From contig NZ_JACEFC010000018.1 in NCBI RefSeq assembly GCF_014180715.1, forward strand, positions 1 through 51,553: 51,553 nt of DNA. Direction: 5' to 3'. The notes below the pieces were generated by a model. The model searched no databases. It had not been told where the DNA came from and was given only the letters and a program-made list of their open reading frames with translations. Both the position numbers and the translations under genes were made by a program. The stretch comes from Nocardioides stalactiti. GTDB lineage: Bacteria; Actinomycetota; Actinomycetes; Propionibacteriales; Nocardioidaceae. Positions 32,587-41,101 of the stretch are shown here, one piece after another. Positions within the stretch are counted from its first letter, which is position 1; each line of letters starts with the position of its first letter.

Positions 32587-35004
32587 TCAGGGGGCGGAGA
32601 GGGTGACCGTGCGCACCAGCTGATCCTCGATCTCCGCGTCCGTCCAGGCGAACCGGACCCACTTCTCCTGCGAGAACAGCTGGGTCTGGTCGTACGACCA
32701 CACCGAGCCGGGGTCCTCGTACTGGCTGTAGGTGAGGATCGTGAACGGCTGCACCGAACCGTCGGCGAGGTAGGAGACGGCCTGGATGTGGGACGAGCCG
32801 TAGGTGATCGGCTTGTACCGGTCGGTGTTGGCGAGCGGGTCGCGCGACGCGAGCGCGTTGGCGTTGCCTGCGAGGTCGCCCTCGCCGCCCCCCAGCGGCA
32901 GCGCCGGCGCCGACCGGTCGCCCGCGACCTGGAGCGAGCCCCAGGTGGCGTCGAACGGTACGCCGGCGTCGCGCACCGCGTCGATCGCGCCCTGCATCGC
33001 GGCGACGACCTTGGGCCCGGTCTTCATCCCGCGCGGGGTGTTGACCGGGTCGGCCGGCCGGAACGGCACCGACCAGAGGCCGGTGCCCGTCGGCGCCCGT
33101 CGTACGAACGCCTCGAACAGGTGGGTGCCGACGGAGTCGACGTCGGAGTGACCGTCCCACGCCTTCAGCACGGCACAGGCCTCGGTCTCGCCGGTCTTGG
33201 CGCAGACCTCGTCGAGCTTGCCGCCCTGGCGCATCACCTCGGCCGCACGGAGCCGGTTCTCGTACTGGTGGCCGCGCAGCGTCGCGGGCGTCTCCTTGCC
33301 CTGGCGGAGGCGGTCGATGACGTACTGCTGCACCATCCGGGTCCGCATCGTCCGTACGCACTTCTCGCAGCCGATGATGTCCGGGTAGCCCTCGAGCCGG
33401 AGCTTGTCGTTGGGCGTCCAGAACGAGTCGTTGGCGTTCATCACCCAGGTGCGGGTGACGACGTCGGGCAGGTTCCGGTCGCCGAGGATCCCGGGGCGCT
33501 GCGCGTCCGGGTCGGTGCCCCACCGGCAGGCGCCGTCGGCGAGGGCGCCGTTGAGGCCCGGCAGCCCGGCGACGAGCTTGAGGACCAGTCCGACCGGCGT
33601 CATGCAGCGCAGCGCCTTGTCGTTGGTCACGTGCGGTACGACGGAGTGGTCGGCGTAGAGCACGTCGCCGTGACGGTCCGCAGCGGTCGTGTTGACCCAC
33701 GGCATGCCGCCGCCGAGGTCCTGGCGGCGCAGCAGGTCGCGCACCGTGGTGGCCTCGCCCATGGCGAGGAAGGTGTCGATCGTGCGGAGGTGCTCGGCGT
33801 TGGCGTCGCGGATCGCCCAGAAGCTGGCCGCCGTCCAGCCCATCAGCATCGACGGCGAGTCCGTCACATAGCCCTGCGGCGTCCGGTAGAGGTCCTCGCG
33901 GACGGTGCTGGTGGTGCCGTCGTCCTCGAGCACCTCGACGTCGACGAACCGGCGCTCCGCGCTCTTCCAGACGTTGTTGGCGCTCAGGTAGGTCGTCCCG
34001 GCACCGCGCGTCACGTACTCGTACGGGGTGAAGCGGTAGGCCGTGGAGACGGTGTGGCTCCACGCGACGTCCTTGTTCCAGCCGATGTTGACCACGGGAG
34101 AGCCGATCAGCGAGCCGCCCGCGACGTCGTACTCACCGGGGATGGTGAGGTGCTGCTGGGTGAACTTGTAGCGACCCACCCACGGGAAGTGGGGGTTCCC
34201 GAGCAGCAGGCCGCGCCCGGTGGAGCTGTCGGCGCCGCCGACGGCGGTCGCGTTGGAGCCGAAGTCGCTGTCCTGGCCGAGCGCCGCGAGCAGCGCGTCG
34301 CGGTCGACCTCGGTCGCGTAGGAGCGCGCCTGCGTCTGCGTCGAGGGCAGCGCGGGCAGGTCGACCGGCAGCCCCGGGTCGTCGAGCGTGGCCGGGTCGG
34401 CGTTGACGATGTCGGAGAGGAAGACCCCGGTCGAGGCCAGCAGGTTGGCCAGGTAGACGCCGTACCAGAGGTCGGTCGAGGTGGCCGTCGGCGTGATCCA
34501 CTCGGCGTCGGCGCAGGCCGGGTCGGTGATCTCGTTGTCCTCGAGCCAGCGGTTGATCCCGGCGACGTAGCCCTCGACCATCTGCTTCACGCGGGCAGAG
34601 GGGCCGGCGGGCGAGGCGAGCAGGTCCTCGACGACCTGACGGTTGTGCAGGTCGGTCACGAACGCGTCGAGCTCGAGGTTGGTGCCCCTGATCTGGACCT
34701 TGTCGTCGTAGCGGGCGTCGGGGCCGAGGTACTTCGACCGCTCGCCCCGGGCGGTGAGGAGCGTGTCGGCGAGGTTGCAGATCGACGAGGACGCGGTGGC
34801 GTAGCCACTGCCGTAGCCGAGCGAGCCCCAGTCGTCGGCGGTGATGTGCGGGATCCCGTGCTCGGTGATCTTGATCTCCGCGTCGTACGACTGCGCGGCG
34901 GCCACCGCGGAACGACCCGGCGCCGGTCCCGCGTCGGCGGGAGCGGTCGCGATCGCCAGGGGTGCGAGCAGGGCAGCGAGGGTCAGGAGGGGGGCGCGCC
35001 TCAT
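32587..35004 (-). CDS. Secreted penicillin-acylase-family Ntn hydrolase (aculeacin/AHL-acylase size)
   Basis: An 805-residue exported amidohydrolase. A signal peptide (two Arg, a Leu-rich core, cleavage near ADA-G, residue 25) is followed by the alpha chain, a spacer and the nucleophile S250 in the segment DFGSNATAVGG; autocleavage gives the beta chain. The size and order match the actinobacterial aculeacin A acylase/AhlM group, which remove long acyl chains from lipopeptides and from acyl-homoserine lactones. Substrate is not shown by sequence. It stands alone, in front of a promoter with adjacent palindromes at 35047-35070. Confidence 0.87.
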   Translation of the reverse strand: MRRAPLLTLAALLAPLAIATAPADAGPAPGRSAVAAAQSYDAEIKITEHGIPHITADDWGSLGYGSGYATASSSICNLADTLLTARGERSKYLGPDARYDDKVQIRGTNLELDAFVTDLHNRQVVEDLLASPAGPSARVKQMVEGYVAGINRWLEDNEITDPACADAEWITPTATSTDLWYGVYLANLLASTGVFLSDIVNADPATLDDPGLPVDLPALPSTQTQARSYATEVDRDALLAALGQDSDFGSNATAVGGADSSTGRGLLLGNPHFPWVGRYKFTQQHLTIPGEYDVAGGSLIGSPVVNIGWNKDVAWSHTVSTAYRFTPYEYVTRGAGTTYLSANNVWKSAERRFVDVEVLEDDGTTSTVREDLYRTPQGYVTDSPSMLMGWTAASFWAIRDANAEHLRTIDTFLAMGEATTVRDLLRRQDLGGGMPWVNTTAADRHGDVLYADHSVVPHVTNDKALRCMTPVGLVLKLVAGLPGLNGALADGACRWGTDPDAQRPGILGDRNLPDVVTRTWVMNANDSFWTPNDKLRLEGYPDIIGCEKCVRTMRTRMVQQYVIDRLRQGKETPATLRGHQYENRLRAAEVMRQGGKLDEVCAKTGETEACAVLKAWDGHSDVDSVGTHLFEAFVRRAPTGTGLWSVPFRPADPVNTPRGMKTGPKVVAAMQGAIDAVRDAGVPFDATWGSLQVAGDRSAPALPLGGGEGDLAGNANALASRDPLANTDRYKPITYGSSHIQAVSYLADGSVQPFTILTYSQYEDPGSVWSYDQTQLFSQEKWVRFAWTDAEIEDQLVRTVTLSAP

Positions 35005-35046
35005 GAGGGTGCAACGGCGCCGGTGTGACGTGCGTTACGCCCAATT

Positions 35047-35070
35047 CGGGTCAAATGACCCGGATATCCG
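35047..35070. promoter_or_regulatory. Adjacent palindromes upstream of the secreted acylase
   Basis: CGGGTCA-AA-TGACCCG (35047-35062, 7-bp arms) abuts CGGATATCCG (35061-35070, perfect). The two-base loop is too small for an RNA hairpin, so a protein site is more likely. They lie about 45-65 bases before the acylase ATG, where a regulator would sit. The TTGACC at 35054-35049 on the minus strand could be a -35, but I see no good partner -10. Confidence 0.4.
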
Positions 35071-35072
35071 AC

Positions 35073-35405
35073 CTACAGGTAGAGACCGGTCGCCTCGTCG
35101 GCCAGCCGACCGGCCGCGACGGCGTGGACGTCACGCTCGCGCATGACCACGTAGACCTCGCCCGACACCTCGACCTCGGCCTTGTCCTCCGGGTCGTAGA
35201 GCACCTTGTCGCCGATCGCGACGGCGCGCGCGTGCGGGCCGACCGCGACGACCGTGGACCAGGCCAGGCGCTTGGCGCCCATCGCTGCGGTCGCGGGGAT
35301 GACGATCCCGCCCGACGAACGGCGCTCCCCCGCCTCGGTGTCCGACTCGCACAGGATGCGGTCGTGGAGCATCTTGATCGGGGTCTTGGCCGACCCCTTG
35401 GTCAT
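35073..35405 (-). CDS. GroES-like co-chaperonin paralogue
   Basis: A 110-residue GroES-fold protein. The family core is present: LHDRIL at 13-18, SSGGIVIP loop, VVAVGPHA, GDKVLYD and EVYVVMRERDVHAV. The mobile loop region is shorter and the ends carry extra residues. No groEL is next to it. ATG at 35405 overlaps the stop of the DUF3618 gene by 4 bases, so it is translated from the nickel transporter operon or an internal start. Whether it works with GroEL or has a separate job is open. Confidence 0.87.
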   Translation of the reverse strand: MTKGSAKTPIKMLHDRILCESDTEAGERRSSGGIVIPATAAMGAKRLAWSTVVAVGPHARAVAIGDKVLYDPEDKAEVEVSGEVYVVMRERDVHAVAAGRLADEATGLYL

Positions 35406-35650
35406 CGGACGATCTTGCGGATCACGACGAACAGCGCGACGACGCCGACGACCGCACCGGCCGTCTTGAGGATGTTGTCGGTGCGCGGCTCGCCCGTGGC
35501 GACGTCGACGTAGTGCGCCTTCACCTGTGCGACCTCACGACTGACGATCGTCTTGGGGCTCGAGCGGTAGAGGAGCTGGTCGATCGTGGAGGCGAGACGC
35601 TCCCGCGCCTCTTCGATCTCGCGCTCGATGTCCGACGGCTTCTGGCTCAC
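35402..35650 (-). CDS. DUF3618-family membrane-associated small protein
   Basis: An 82-residue protein with an N-terminal amphipathic helix (DIEREIEEARERLASTIDQL) and one C-terminal membrane helix (about 60-80, ending in RKIVR). This is the DUF3618 pattern; its job is unknown. The GTG start overlaps the transporter stop, and its own stop overlaps the GroES ATG, so the three genes are translated as a coupled unit. DUF3618 genes are commonly found near bcp and a GroES paralogue in actinobacteria; the nickel gene here is the extra element. Confidence 0.85.
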   Translation of the reverse strand: MSQKPSDIEREIEEARERLASTIDQLLYRSSPKTIVSREVAQVKAHYVDVATGEPRTDNILKTAGAVVGVVALFVVIRKIVR

Positions 35651-36765
35651 CGGGGCAGGCTATCAATGGCCGTGCCGGCCGCTGCGGCCCGCCGCCTGCC
35701 GAGCAGCTGGAAGGCACCGACGCTCGCCGCCCAGGCCACGAAGAAGACCCCGACGAGCACGAAGCCGACGTAGTTGAGGTCCCACGCGGCGATCCAGCGC
35801 AGCGACGCCGGGTCGAACTCCTCGGCGACGAGCTGGAGGAGCACGATCGCTCCGATCGACAGCGCGATGGCCACCGACAGCAGGGTGACGCTGAAGTTGT
35901 AGAAGAGCTTGCGCGCCGGGTCGAGCACCGCCCAGCGGTAGGCACGGGTCATGAACAGCCCGTCCATCGTGTCGAACAGCGTCATCCCGGCGGTGAACAG
36001 GACCGGCAGCACGAGGACGGCGTACCAGGGCAGGGCGTAGGCGGCGGTGCCGCCGGCGAGCACCAGCAGCGCGACCTGGGTGGCGGTGTCGAAGCCCAGG
36101 CCCATGAGCAGGCCGACCGGGTAGAGGTGCCACGGCTTGCGCACTCGCGCGATCGCCCGCGCGAAGAGGCGCGCCAGGAGTCCCCGGTTGTGCAGGTGGT
36201 GGTGGAGCGCGTCCTCGTCGAACGTGCCGGCGCGCAGGTGGCGGTAGACGTGGACGATCCCGACCAGCGCGCTGATGTTCATCAGGCCGATGAGGATGAG
36301 GAAGGTGCCGGCCGCGAGCGAGCCGATGATGCCGAGCGAGTGCTGGAGCGTCGAGCCGTCGTCCTGCACCGGGTCGACGAGGGCGCGGACGCCGAGCGCC
36401 AGCAGCAGCGCCAGGCCGAAGACCACGCTCGAGTGGCCGAGGGCGAACCAGAAGCCGGTGCCGAGCGACCGTGTCCCCTCGCCCACGAGCTTGCGGGTCG
36501 TGTTGTCGATGATCGCGATGTGGTCGGCGTCGAACGCGTGGCGGGCGCCCAGGAGGAACGCCGTCACGCCGACCCCGACCCCGAACACCCGCGAGTCGCC
36601 GAGGCTCAGGTCCTGCGGCGCCACGATCAGCAGCAGCACGCCCCAGCCGACCACGTTGAGCCCGACGACGGCCGTCAGCAGCCCGAACAGGACCCGTCTG
36701 TCGCCCGCTCGACCTCCGGGCGGTGCCGGGGTCGCTGGGTGCGGGATGGTGTGATGGTCGAGCAC
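35647..36765 (-). CDS. Nickel/cobalt transporter, NiCoT family
   Basis: A 372-residue secondary transporter importing Ni2+ or Co2+ across the membrane. The signature HAFDADHIA (76-84) in helix II is intact, as are LGFDTATQV, GMTLFDTMDG and FYNFSVTLLSV. About eight membrane helices are visible, with a His-rich cytosolic loop (HHHLHN). I start at GTG 36765, seven bases after a TAACGT -10 box; GTG at 36774 is an alternative. It heads the operon with DUF3618 and GroES-like. The Nur box in the promoter says nickel represses it, so nickel is the likely substrate. Confidence 0.92.
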   Translation of the reverse strand: MLDHHTIPHPATPAPPGGRAGDRRVLFGLLTAVVGLNVVGWGVLLLIVAPQDLSLGDSRVFGVGVGVTAFLLGARHAFDADHIAIIDNTTRKLVGEGTRSLGTGFWFALGHSSVVFGLALLLALGVRALVDPVQDDGSTLQHSLGIIGSLAAGTFLILIGLMNISALVGIVHVYRHLRAGTFDEDALHHHLHNRGLLARLFARAIARVRKPWHLYPVGLLMGLGFDTATQVALLVLAGGTAAYALPWYAVLVLPVLFTAGMTLFDTMDGLFMTRAYRWAVLDPARKLFYNFSVTLLSVAIALSIGAIVLLQLVAEEFDPASLRWIAAWDLNYVGFVLVGVFFVAWAASVGAFQLLGRRRAAAAGTAIDSLPR

Positions 36766-36772
36766 GGCCCCC

Positions 36773-36801
36773 ACGTTATTGCGAGACAGTTGCAATAACA
36801 A
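36773..36801 (-). promoter_or_regulatory. NiCoT promoter with Nur box in the spacer
   Basis: On the minus strand TTGTTA (36801-36796) and TAACGT (36778-36773) are 17 bases apart, and the spacer is exactly a Nur box, TTGCGA-N5-TTGCAA (36779-36795 on the plus strand), within a longer palindrome GTTATTGC...GCAATAAC (36775-36799). The published Streptomyces Nur consensus is tTGCaa-N5-ttGCAA. Nickel-bound Nur would cover the promoter core and shut it off. The -10 ends seven bases before the GTG, consistent with a leaderless mRNA. The box lies 47 bases before bcp and could affect it as well. Confidence 0.75.
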
Positions 36802-36841
36802 ACGCGTGGCCACAAGACCGTCCGTTCCGACAGGAGATCCG

Positions 36842-37324
36842 ATGACCGACCCCGCCCGTCTGGAGGTGGGCGCCCCCGCCCCCGACTTCACCCTCGCGAC
36901 CGACGCCGACGGCGAGGTGAACCTCTACGACCTCCTCCAGGAGGGGCGCAAGGTCATCGTCTACTTCTACCCGGCGGCGATGACCCCGGGCTGCACGAAG
37001 CAGGCGTGCGACTTCACCGACTCCCTCGACGCGCTCCAGGCACAGGGCTACACCGTGCTCGGCGTCTCCAAGGACGCCCCGTCCAAGCTCGCGAAGTTCC
37101 GCGAGCGCGACGGGCTCACGATCACCCTGCTCTCCGACCCCGAGCTGGCCGTGCACCGCGCCTACGGCGCCTTTGGCGAGAAGAAGCTGTACGGCAAGAT
37201 CGTCGAAGGCGTGATCCGGTCGACGTTCGTCGTGGGTGCGGACGGCAAGATTGAGGTGGCGCAGTACAACGTCAAGGCGACGGGCCACGTCGCCAAGCTG
37301 CGCAAGGACCTCGGTCTCGCCTGA
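36842..37324 (+). CDS. bcp: Thioredoxin-dependent peroxiredoxin, Bcp/PrxQ type
   Basis: A 160-residue peroxidase that reduces H2O2 and organic hydroperoxides. The peroxidatic Cys C51 is in MTPGCTKQAC, with the resolving Cys C56 five residues later, the atypical 2-Cys layout. The start is ATG at 36842 with a GGAGA site; the in-frame region before it is the shared promoter with the nickel transporter. Divergent from NiCoT, so its promoter overlaps the Nur-box region. Electrons come from thioredoxin. Confidence 0.93.
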   Translation: MTDPARLEVGAPAPDFTLATDADGEVNLYDLLQEGRKVIVYFYPAAMTPGCTKQACDFTDSLDALQAQGYTVLGVSKDAPSKLAKFRERDGLTITLLSDPELAVHRAYGAFGEKKLYGKIVEGVIRSTFVVGADGKIEVAQYNVKATGHVAKLRKDLGLA

Positions 37325-37371
37325 CGGCACACCACTGCCAGGTCACGGGATCAGCCAGGGAAGGGACCCGG

Positions 37372-38676
37372 ATGGAGCTGCACGAGAGCCTCGCCGCACT
37401 GGCGCAGGACCACGGCGAGTCGCTCTTCGCCGAGGCCGACGCGTTCCGGGGCGCTCTGGACGACTACCTCGACGAGGGCAGCGCGTCCACCGGGACGATC
37501 AACCTGCTGACCGACGCCGTCCGGCTCGGCGCGCTCCAGGCGATGCTCACCATGCTCGACTCCGGCGCCGGGGTCGACGACGCCGTCGAGTCCGCGGGGC
37601 TCCGGCTCTCGCGTGACCGCGGCAGCGCCGACGTCACCGGGTCGCAGTGGGCGTGCGCGGTCCTCGGCTACGCCCTCGGGCGGGTCCCGGTGGAGCTCGC
37701 GACCCGGCTGCGGCCCGACGCGTTCACCGCCCACCCGCCGAACGACGGCGGCGCGACCGCGCCGCGGCCGCCCGTCGTGTCCCCTCCGTCGGTGGCCTCG
37801 CAGCCGACCAGCCTGGCCGGCCCGGGCTCCGTCCCCGGGGCGACCCAGGCACCGCAGCACTCCCCCGCCCAGCAGTGGCCGGCCCCGGCGCAGCAGGCCC
37901 ACCCAGCCTCGGCCGTGCCGCAGCACCAGCCCACCGGGCAGCCGGGGCAGCAGGCGCAGCCGGCCAGCGGGTACCCCAGCCAGCCGGGCCCGTCGTCGCC
38001 GTCCTACGCCTACGCGGCCACGCCGGCCTACAACGCCGGTCCGCCACGGAAGTCCAGCTCGGGGCTCATCATCGGCGCGATCGTCGCGGTCGTGATCCTC
38101 GGTGTCATCGCGATCGTCGGGATCATCGCGCTGACCGGCGACGACTCCCCCTCCGCCAACGACACGGCGAGCGACGGGGGCGACGGGGGCGACGGGGGCG
38201 ATGACCCCTCGATCGACCCGGCGCTCACCCAGCAGGGCGACGGCTACACCTACCAGCGGCCGACCGACGAGTGGCAGGACCTCACCTCCGGCACCGAGGA
38301 CACCACGGGGACGATCGACTCGATCTCGGCTCCTGGCGACTCGATCACGACTGCCCGCGGCAACGTCCTGGTCGAGAAGTCATCGGCGTTCGGCGAGACC
38401 GAGGTCACCAACCTGGCCAGCCAGTGGAAGACGGTCCTGCAGGGCTCGACCGGTGCGACCGCCACCGACATCGAGGACCGCCAGATCGGCGGCAAGGACG
38501 CCGTCGGCGTCGAGCTCCTGTGGACCAACGACAACGGCTTCGCCGTCCACCAGATCGCCTACCTCGTCGTGTCCGGGGACGACCAGTACTCCATCACCGG
38601 CAGCTTCAAGCAGGGCGACGACGGCTTCAAGGACCTCTACTACCAGATCCTCGACAGCTGGAGCTGGGAGGACTGA
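37372..38676 (+). CDS. Membrane protein with PQ-rich linker and PsbP-like outer domain
   Basis: A 434-residue protein of three parts. Residues 1-125 are helical and acidic (a cytosolic domain I do not recognise). Residues about 125-230 are a Pro/Gln/Ser-rich linker. A single membrane helix (about 231-252) is followed by an Asp/Gly run and an outer domain (about 285-434) with the layout of PsbP-like/LpqN-type domains (VEKSSAFGETEV, VLQGSTGATATD segments). The topology suggests a link between cytoplasm and cell wall; function unknown. ATG at 37372, 47 bases after bcp, so it may share the bcp transcript. Confidence 0.75.
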   Translation: MELHESLAALAQDHGESLFAEADAFRGALDDYLDEGSASTGTINLLTDAVRLGALQAMLTMLDSGAGVDDAVESAGLRLSRDRGSADVTGSQWACAVLGYALGRVPVELATRLRPDAFTAHPPNDGGATAPRPPVVSPPSVASQPTSLAGPGSVPGATQAPQHSPAQQWPAPAQQAHPASAVPQHQPTGQPGQQAQPASGYPSQPGPSSPSYAYAATPAYNAGPPRKSSSGLIIGAIVAVVILGVIAIVGIIALTGDDSPSANDTASDGGDGGDGGDDPSIDPALTQQGDGYTYQRPTDEWQDLTSGTEDTTGTIDSISAPGDSITTARGNVLVEKSSAFGETEVTNLASQWKTVLQGSTGATATDIEDRQIGGKDAVGVELLWTNDNGFAVHQIAYLVVSGDDQYSITGSFKQGDDGFKDLYYQILDSWSWED

Positions 38677-38725
38677 GCGCCTGGGCGTCCGACCTGTGCG
38701 GCACGTCCTAGACTCGGCCCGCATT

Positions 38726-38806
38726 GCCGGAGTGGTGGAATGGCAGACACGCAGGTCTTAGGAACCTGTGCCCCAGGGCGTGCGGGTTCGACTCCCGCCT
38801 CCGGCA
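38726..38806 (+). tRNA. tRNA-Leu (anticodon TAG)
   Basis: The 81-base cloverleaf has acceptor GCCGGAG/CTCCGGC, a long variable arm (GCCCCAGGGCGT region), anticodon stem CAGGT/ACCTG with loop CTTAGGA giving TAG, and T stem GCGGG/CCCGC. The discriminator is A and CCA is not encoded. TAGACT at 38709-38714 is a possible -10. It is convergent with rdgB, seven bases from its stop. Confidence 0.96.
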
Positions 38807-38813
38807 CCCGAGG

Positions 38814-39431
38814 TCAGCGCAGGAGGTCTGCGACGACCGGGGCGATCTCGCGCAGGGCCTTGCCGCGGTGGGAGATCTCGTCCTTGACGTCCGGGGTGAG
38901 CTCGGCGGTGGTGACGCCGGGGCGGTCGTCGGCCTCGAAGAGGACGTCGTAGCCGAAGCCGCCGCTCCCCCGCACCTCGCGGATGATCCGGCCGTCCATG
39001 CGGCCGTCGACGACCCGGGTGGTGCCGTCGGGCAGGACCAGGGCGACGGCGCAGGTGAAGTACGCCGTGCGCCGCTCGTCGGGGACGTCGGAGAGCTGCG
39101 CGAGCAGGAGCTCGTTGTTGCGGTCGTCCTGCCCCGTTTTCGAGCTCAGCGGCGGTCCGCTCCAGCGGGCAGAGAGCACACCGGGCATGCCGTTGAGGGC
39201 GTCGACGCAGAGGCCGGAGTCGTCGGCGAGGGTCGGCAGACCGGTGACCGCGACGCCGGCCCTGGCCTTGAGCAGCGCGTTGCCCTCGAACGTCGGCTGG
39301 TCCTCGACCGGCTCGTCGTACGGCGTCACGTCGTCGAGCCCGACCACCTCGACGGTCGTCATGTGCTCAGCGAGGATGCGCCGCATCTCCGCGACCTTCT
39401 TGGCGTTGCGCGACGCGACCAGGACCTTCAC
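38814..39431 (-). CDS. rdgB: Non-canonical purine NTP pyrophosphatase (RdgB/Ham1)
   Basis: A 205-residue enzyme hydrolysing dITP, XTP and ITP to monophosphates, keeping damaged bases out of nucleic acids. Signature pieces: [11 protein letters not shown] at the N-terminus, the [12 protein letters not shown] active site (about 70-81), and the GFGYDVLF block near the end. GTG at 39431 overlaps the rph stop, the usual order rph-rdgB. A longer open frame upstream is antisense to rph and not coding. Confidence 0.95.
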   Translation of the reverse strand: MKVLVASRNAKKVAEMRRILAEHMTTVEVVGLDDVTPYDEPVEDQPTFEGNALLKARAGVAVTGLPTLADDSGLCVDALNGMPGVLSARWSGPPLSSKTGQDDRNNELLLAQLSDVPDERRTAYFTCAVALVLPDGTTRVVDGRMDGRIIREVRGSGGFGYDVLFEADDRPGVTTAELTPDVKDEISHRGKALREIAPVVADLLR

Positions 39432-40135
39432 GAGCCGAGCGCCTCCCGCTGCATGCGCGTCAGGTCGGCGCAGCCCTTCTCGGCCAGCCCGAGCAGCGCA
39501 TCGAGCTCGGCGCGCGAGAACGCCGCGCCCTCGGCCGTGCCCTGCACCTCGACGAACGCACCCGCGCCGGTCATGACGACGTTCATGTCGGTCTCCGCGC
39601 GGACGTCCTCGACGTAGGGCAGGTCGAGGCGCGGTATCCCGTCGATGATGCCGACGCTGATCGCGGCGACCGAACCCGTGAGGGCACTCGAGACCCCGAG
39701 GTGCGCGCACGCGTCGGCGAGCGCGATGTAGGCACCGGTGATCGCGGCCGTGCGGGTGCCGCCGTCTGCCTGGAGCACGTCGCAGTCGAGCTGGATGGTG
39801 TTCTCGCCGAGCGCCTTGTAGTCGATGACGGCCCGCAGCGAGCGACCGATGAGACGGCTGATCTCGTGGGTGCGCCCGCCGATCCGACCCTTGACCGACT
39901 CGCGGTCCGACCGGGTGTTGGTGGACGCCGGGAGCATGGCGTACTCCGCCGTCACCCAGCCCAGGCCGCTGCCCTTGCGCCACCGCGGCACGCCCTCCGA
40001 GGCGGACGCGGCGCACAGGACGCGGGTCTTGCCGAACTCGATCAGCACCGACCCCGCCGGGTGGTCGAGCCAGTTGCGGGTGATCTTGACGGGGCGCAGC
40101 TCGTCGTCGGCGCGGCCGTCCTCACGGGTGCTCAT
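39428..40135 (-). CDS. rph: Ribonuclease PH
   Basis: A 235-residue phosphorolytic 3'-exoribonuclease trimming tRNA precursors. The [17 protein letters not shown] start, the [26 protein letters not shown]-binding loop with its arginines, and the AYIALADA and DLPYVED blocks are typical. ATG at 40135; a TAGGCT box (40149-40144 on the minus strand) ends eight bases before, so the leader is very short or absent. It precedes rdgB in one transcript. Confidence 0.96.
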   Translation of the reverse strand: MSTREDGRADDELRPVKITRNWLDHPAGSVLIEFGKTRVLCAASASEGVPRWRKGSGLGWVTAEYAMLPASTNTRSDRESVKGRIGGRTHEISRLIGRSLRAVIDYKALGENTIQLDCDVLQADGGTRTAAITGAYIALADACAHLGVSSALTGSVAAISVGIIDGIPRLDLPYVEDVRAETDMNVVMTGAGAFVEVQGTAEGAAFSRAELDALLGLAEKGCADLTRMQREALGS

Positions 40136-40153
40136 GAGCGACGAGCCTAGTGC

Positions 40154-40999
40154 TCAGGCGGCCGGCACCTTGACCCGCGGGTCGGCCCGCCGTACGCCGT
40201 CCCAGGCACGACGGGCGAACCACGGCCCGAGGTCCTTGGCGCGGCGGCCCATCCACGGCGCCCCCTCGGCGACCATCCAGCCGAGGTCGCGCCGCCAGCT
40301 CGGTGGGAGCCCACCCCAGGGCTCGAGCCCGGGCGGCGCGAAGTCGAAGCCGCTGCCGTTCAGCTGCTCGGCGAACGCCCGTGCCAGCACCCGGTGGCCG
40401 AGCTCGGAGGGGTGGAAGCGGTCGACGGACCAGCAGGCACGCTGGTGCAGCTCGGGCCGGCAGGCCAGGTCGACCCGCACCCCGCCGTACCGCAGCCAGA
40501 TCTCGTCGTAGACCCGGTTGACGTGGTCGATCCGCAGGCCCATCGGCCGGCTGAACCACCGCGGCAGGCCGATCAGCGTGCCGTGGTCGTGGAAGCGCGC
40601 GGTCATCAGGGTCGCGCCGATCCCGTCGAGGCTCCCCGCGATGGTCAGCAGGTCGTCGCGGACCCGGTCCGCGTCCCAGGTCGACCGCATCGTGTCGTTG
40701 ACGCCCACGATGAGCGAGGCGAGCTGAGGCCGGTGCGCGAGCGCGTCGTCGAGCTGTTCCGCGCGCACGACCTGCGTGGTGGCGCCGGAGATCGCGACGT
40801 TGCAGAAGCTCACGTCGTACGACGTCGCCAGTGCGTCGGCGAGCAGCCTCGCCCACCCCCGCCAGGTCCCCCACTGTCGGTCCACCGGCAGGCCGTCGGC
40901 CGCGGGGACCGGGTCGCCGATGCCGACCGTGGTGCTGTCACCGAGGGCAGCGAACCGGAGGTACCGGGCTCCTGACGCTGAGCCGTGCTGGCTGGTCAC
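40154..40999 (-). CDS. SGNH/GDSL-type hydrolase
   Basis: A 281-residue esterase-fold protein. Catalytic blocks are present: GDSTTVG with S22, the Gly in block II, GVNDT, and DRFHPSELGH with the Asp-His pair. No signal peptide, so it acts in the cytosol. I start at GTG 40999 because the SGNH fold begins there and CAGCCT lies seven bases upstream; a TTG at 41059 would add 20 residues with poor sequence. The substrate is probably an ester or acetylated sugar. It sits between the ABC-2 genes and rph, where other actinobacteria have no such gene. Confidence 0.85.
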   Translation of the reverse strand: MTSQHGSASGARYLRFAALGDSTTVGIGDPVPAADGLPVDRQWGTWRGWARLLADALATSYDVSFCNVAISGATTQVVRAEQLDDALAHRPQLASLIVGVNDTMRSTWDADRVRDDLLTIAGSLDGIGATLMTARFHDHGTLIGLPRWFSRPMGLRIDHVNRVYDEIWLRYGGVRVDLACRPELHQRACWSVDRFHPSELGHRVLARAFAEQLNGSGFDFAPPGLEPWGGLPPSWRRDLGWMVAEGAPWMGRRAKDLGPWFARRAWDGVRRADPRVKVPAA

Positions 41000-41065
41000 G
41001 ACGCCCAGGCTGGCGGACCGCGGTACCGGCGGGCCCCGTCCTGGTGTCGGGTCGGGCAACCTTGG

Positions 41066-41101
41066 GTGAAGCGCTGACGGCGGTGTTCGCCGTCACTTCA
41101 C
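41066..41101 (-). terminator. Hairpin at the 3' end of the ABC permease gene
   Basis: TGACGGCG and CGCCGTCA form an 8-bp stem around GTGTT (41075-41095), extended by GTGAAG/CTTCAC with a three-base bulge. It overlaps the permease stop codon and is followed by no T-run, as usual here. It probably ends the ABC transcript. Confidence 0.5.

Noticed and set aside
35073..35405. GroES as the housekeeping groS.
   Set aside because: It is not next to groL, has altered ends, and lies at the end of a transporter operon, so no gene symbol is given.
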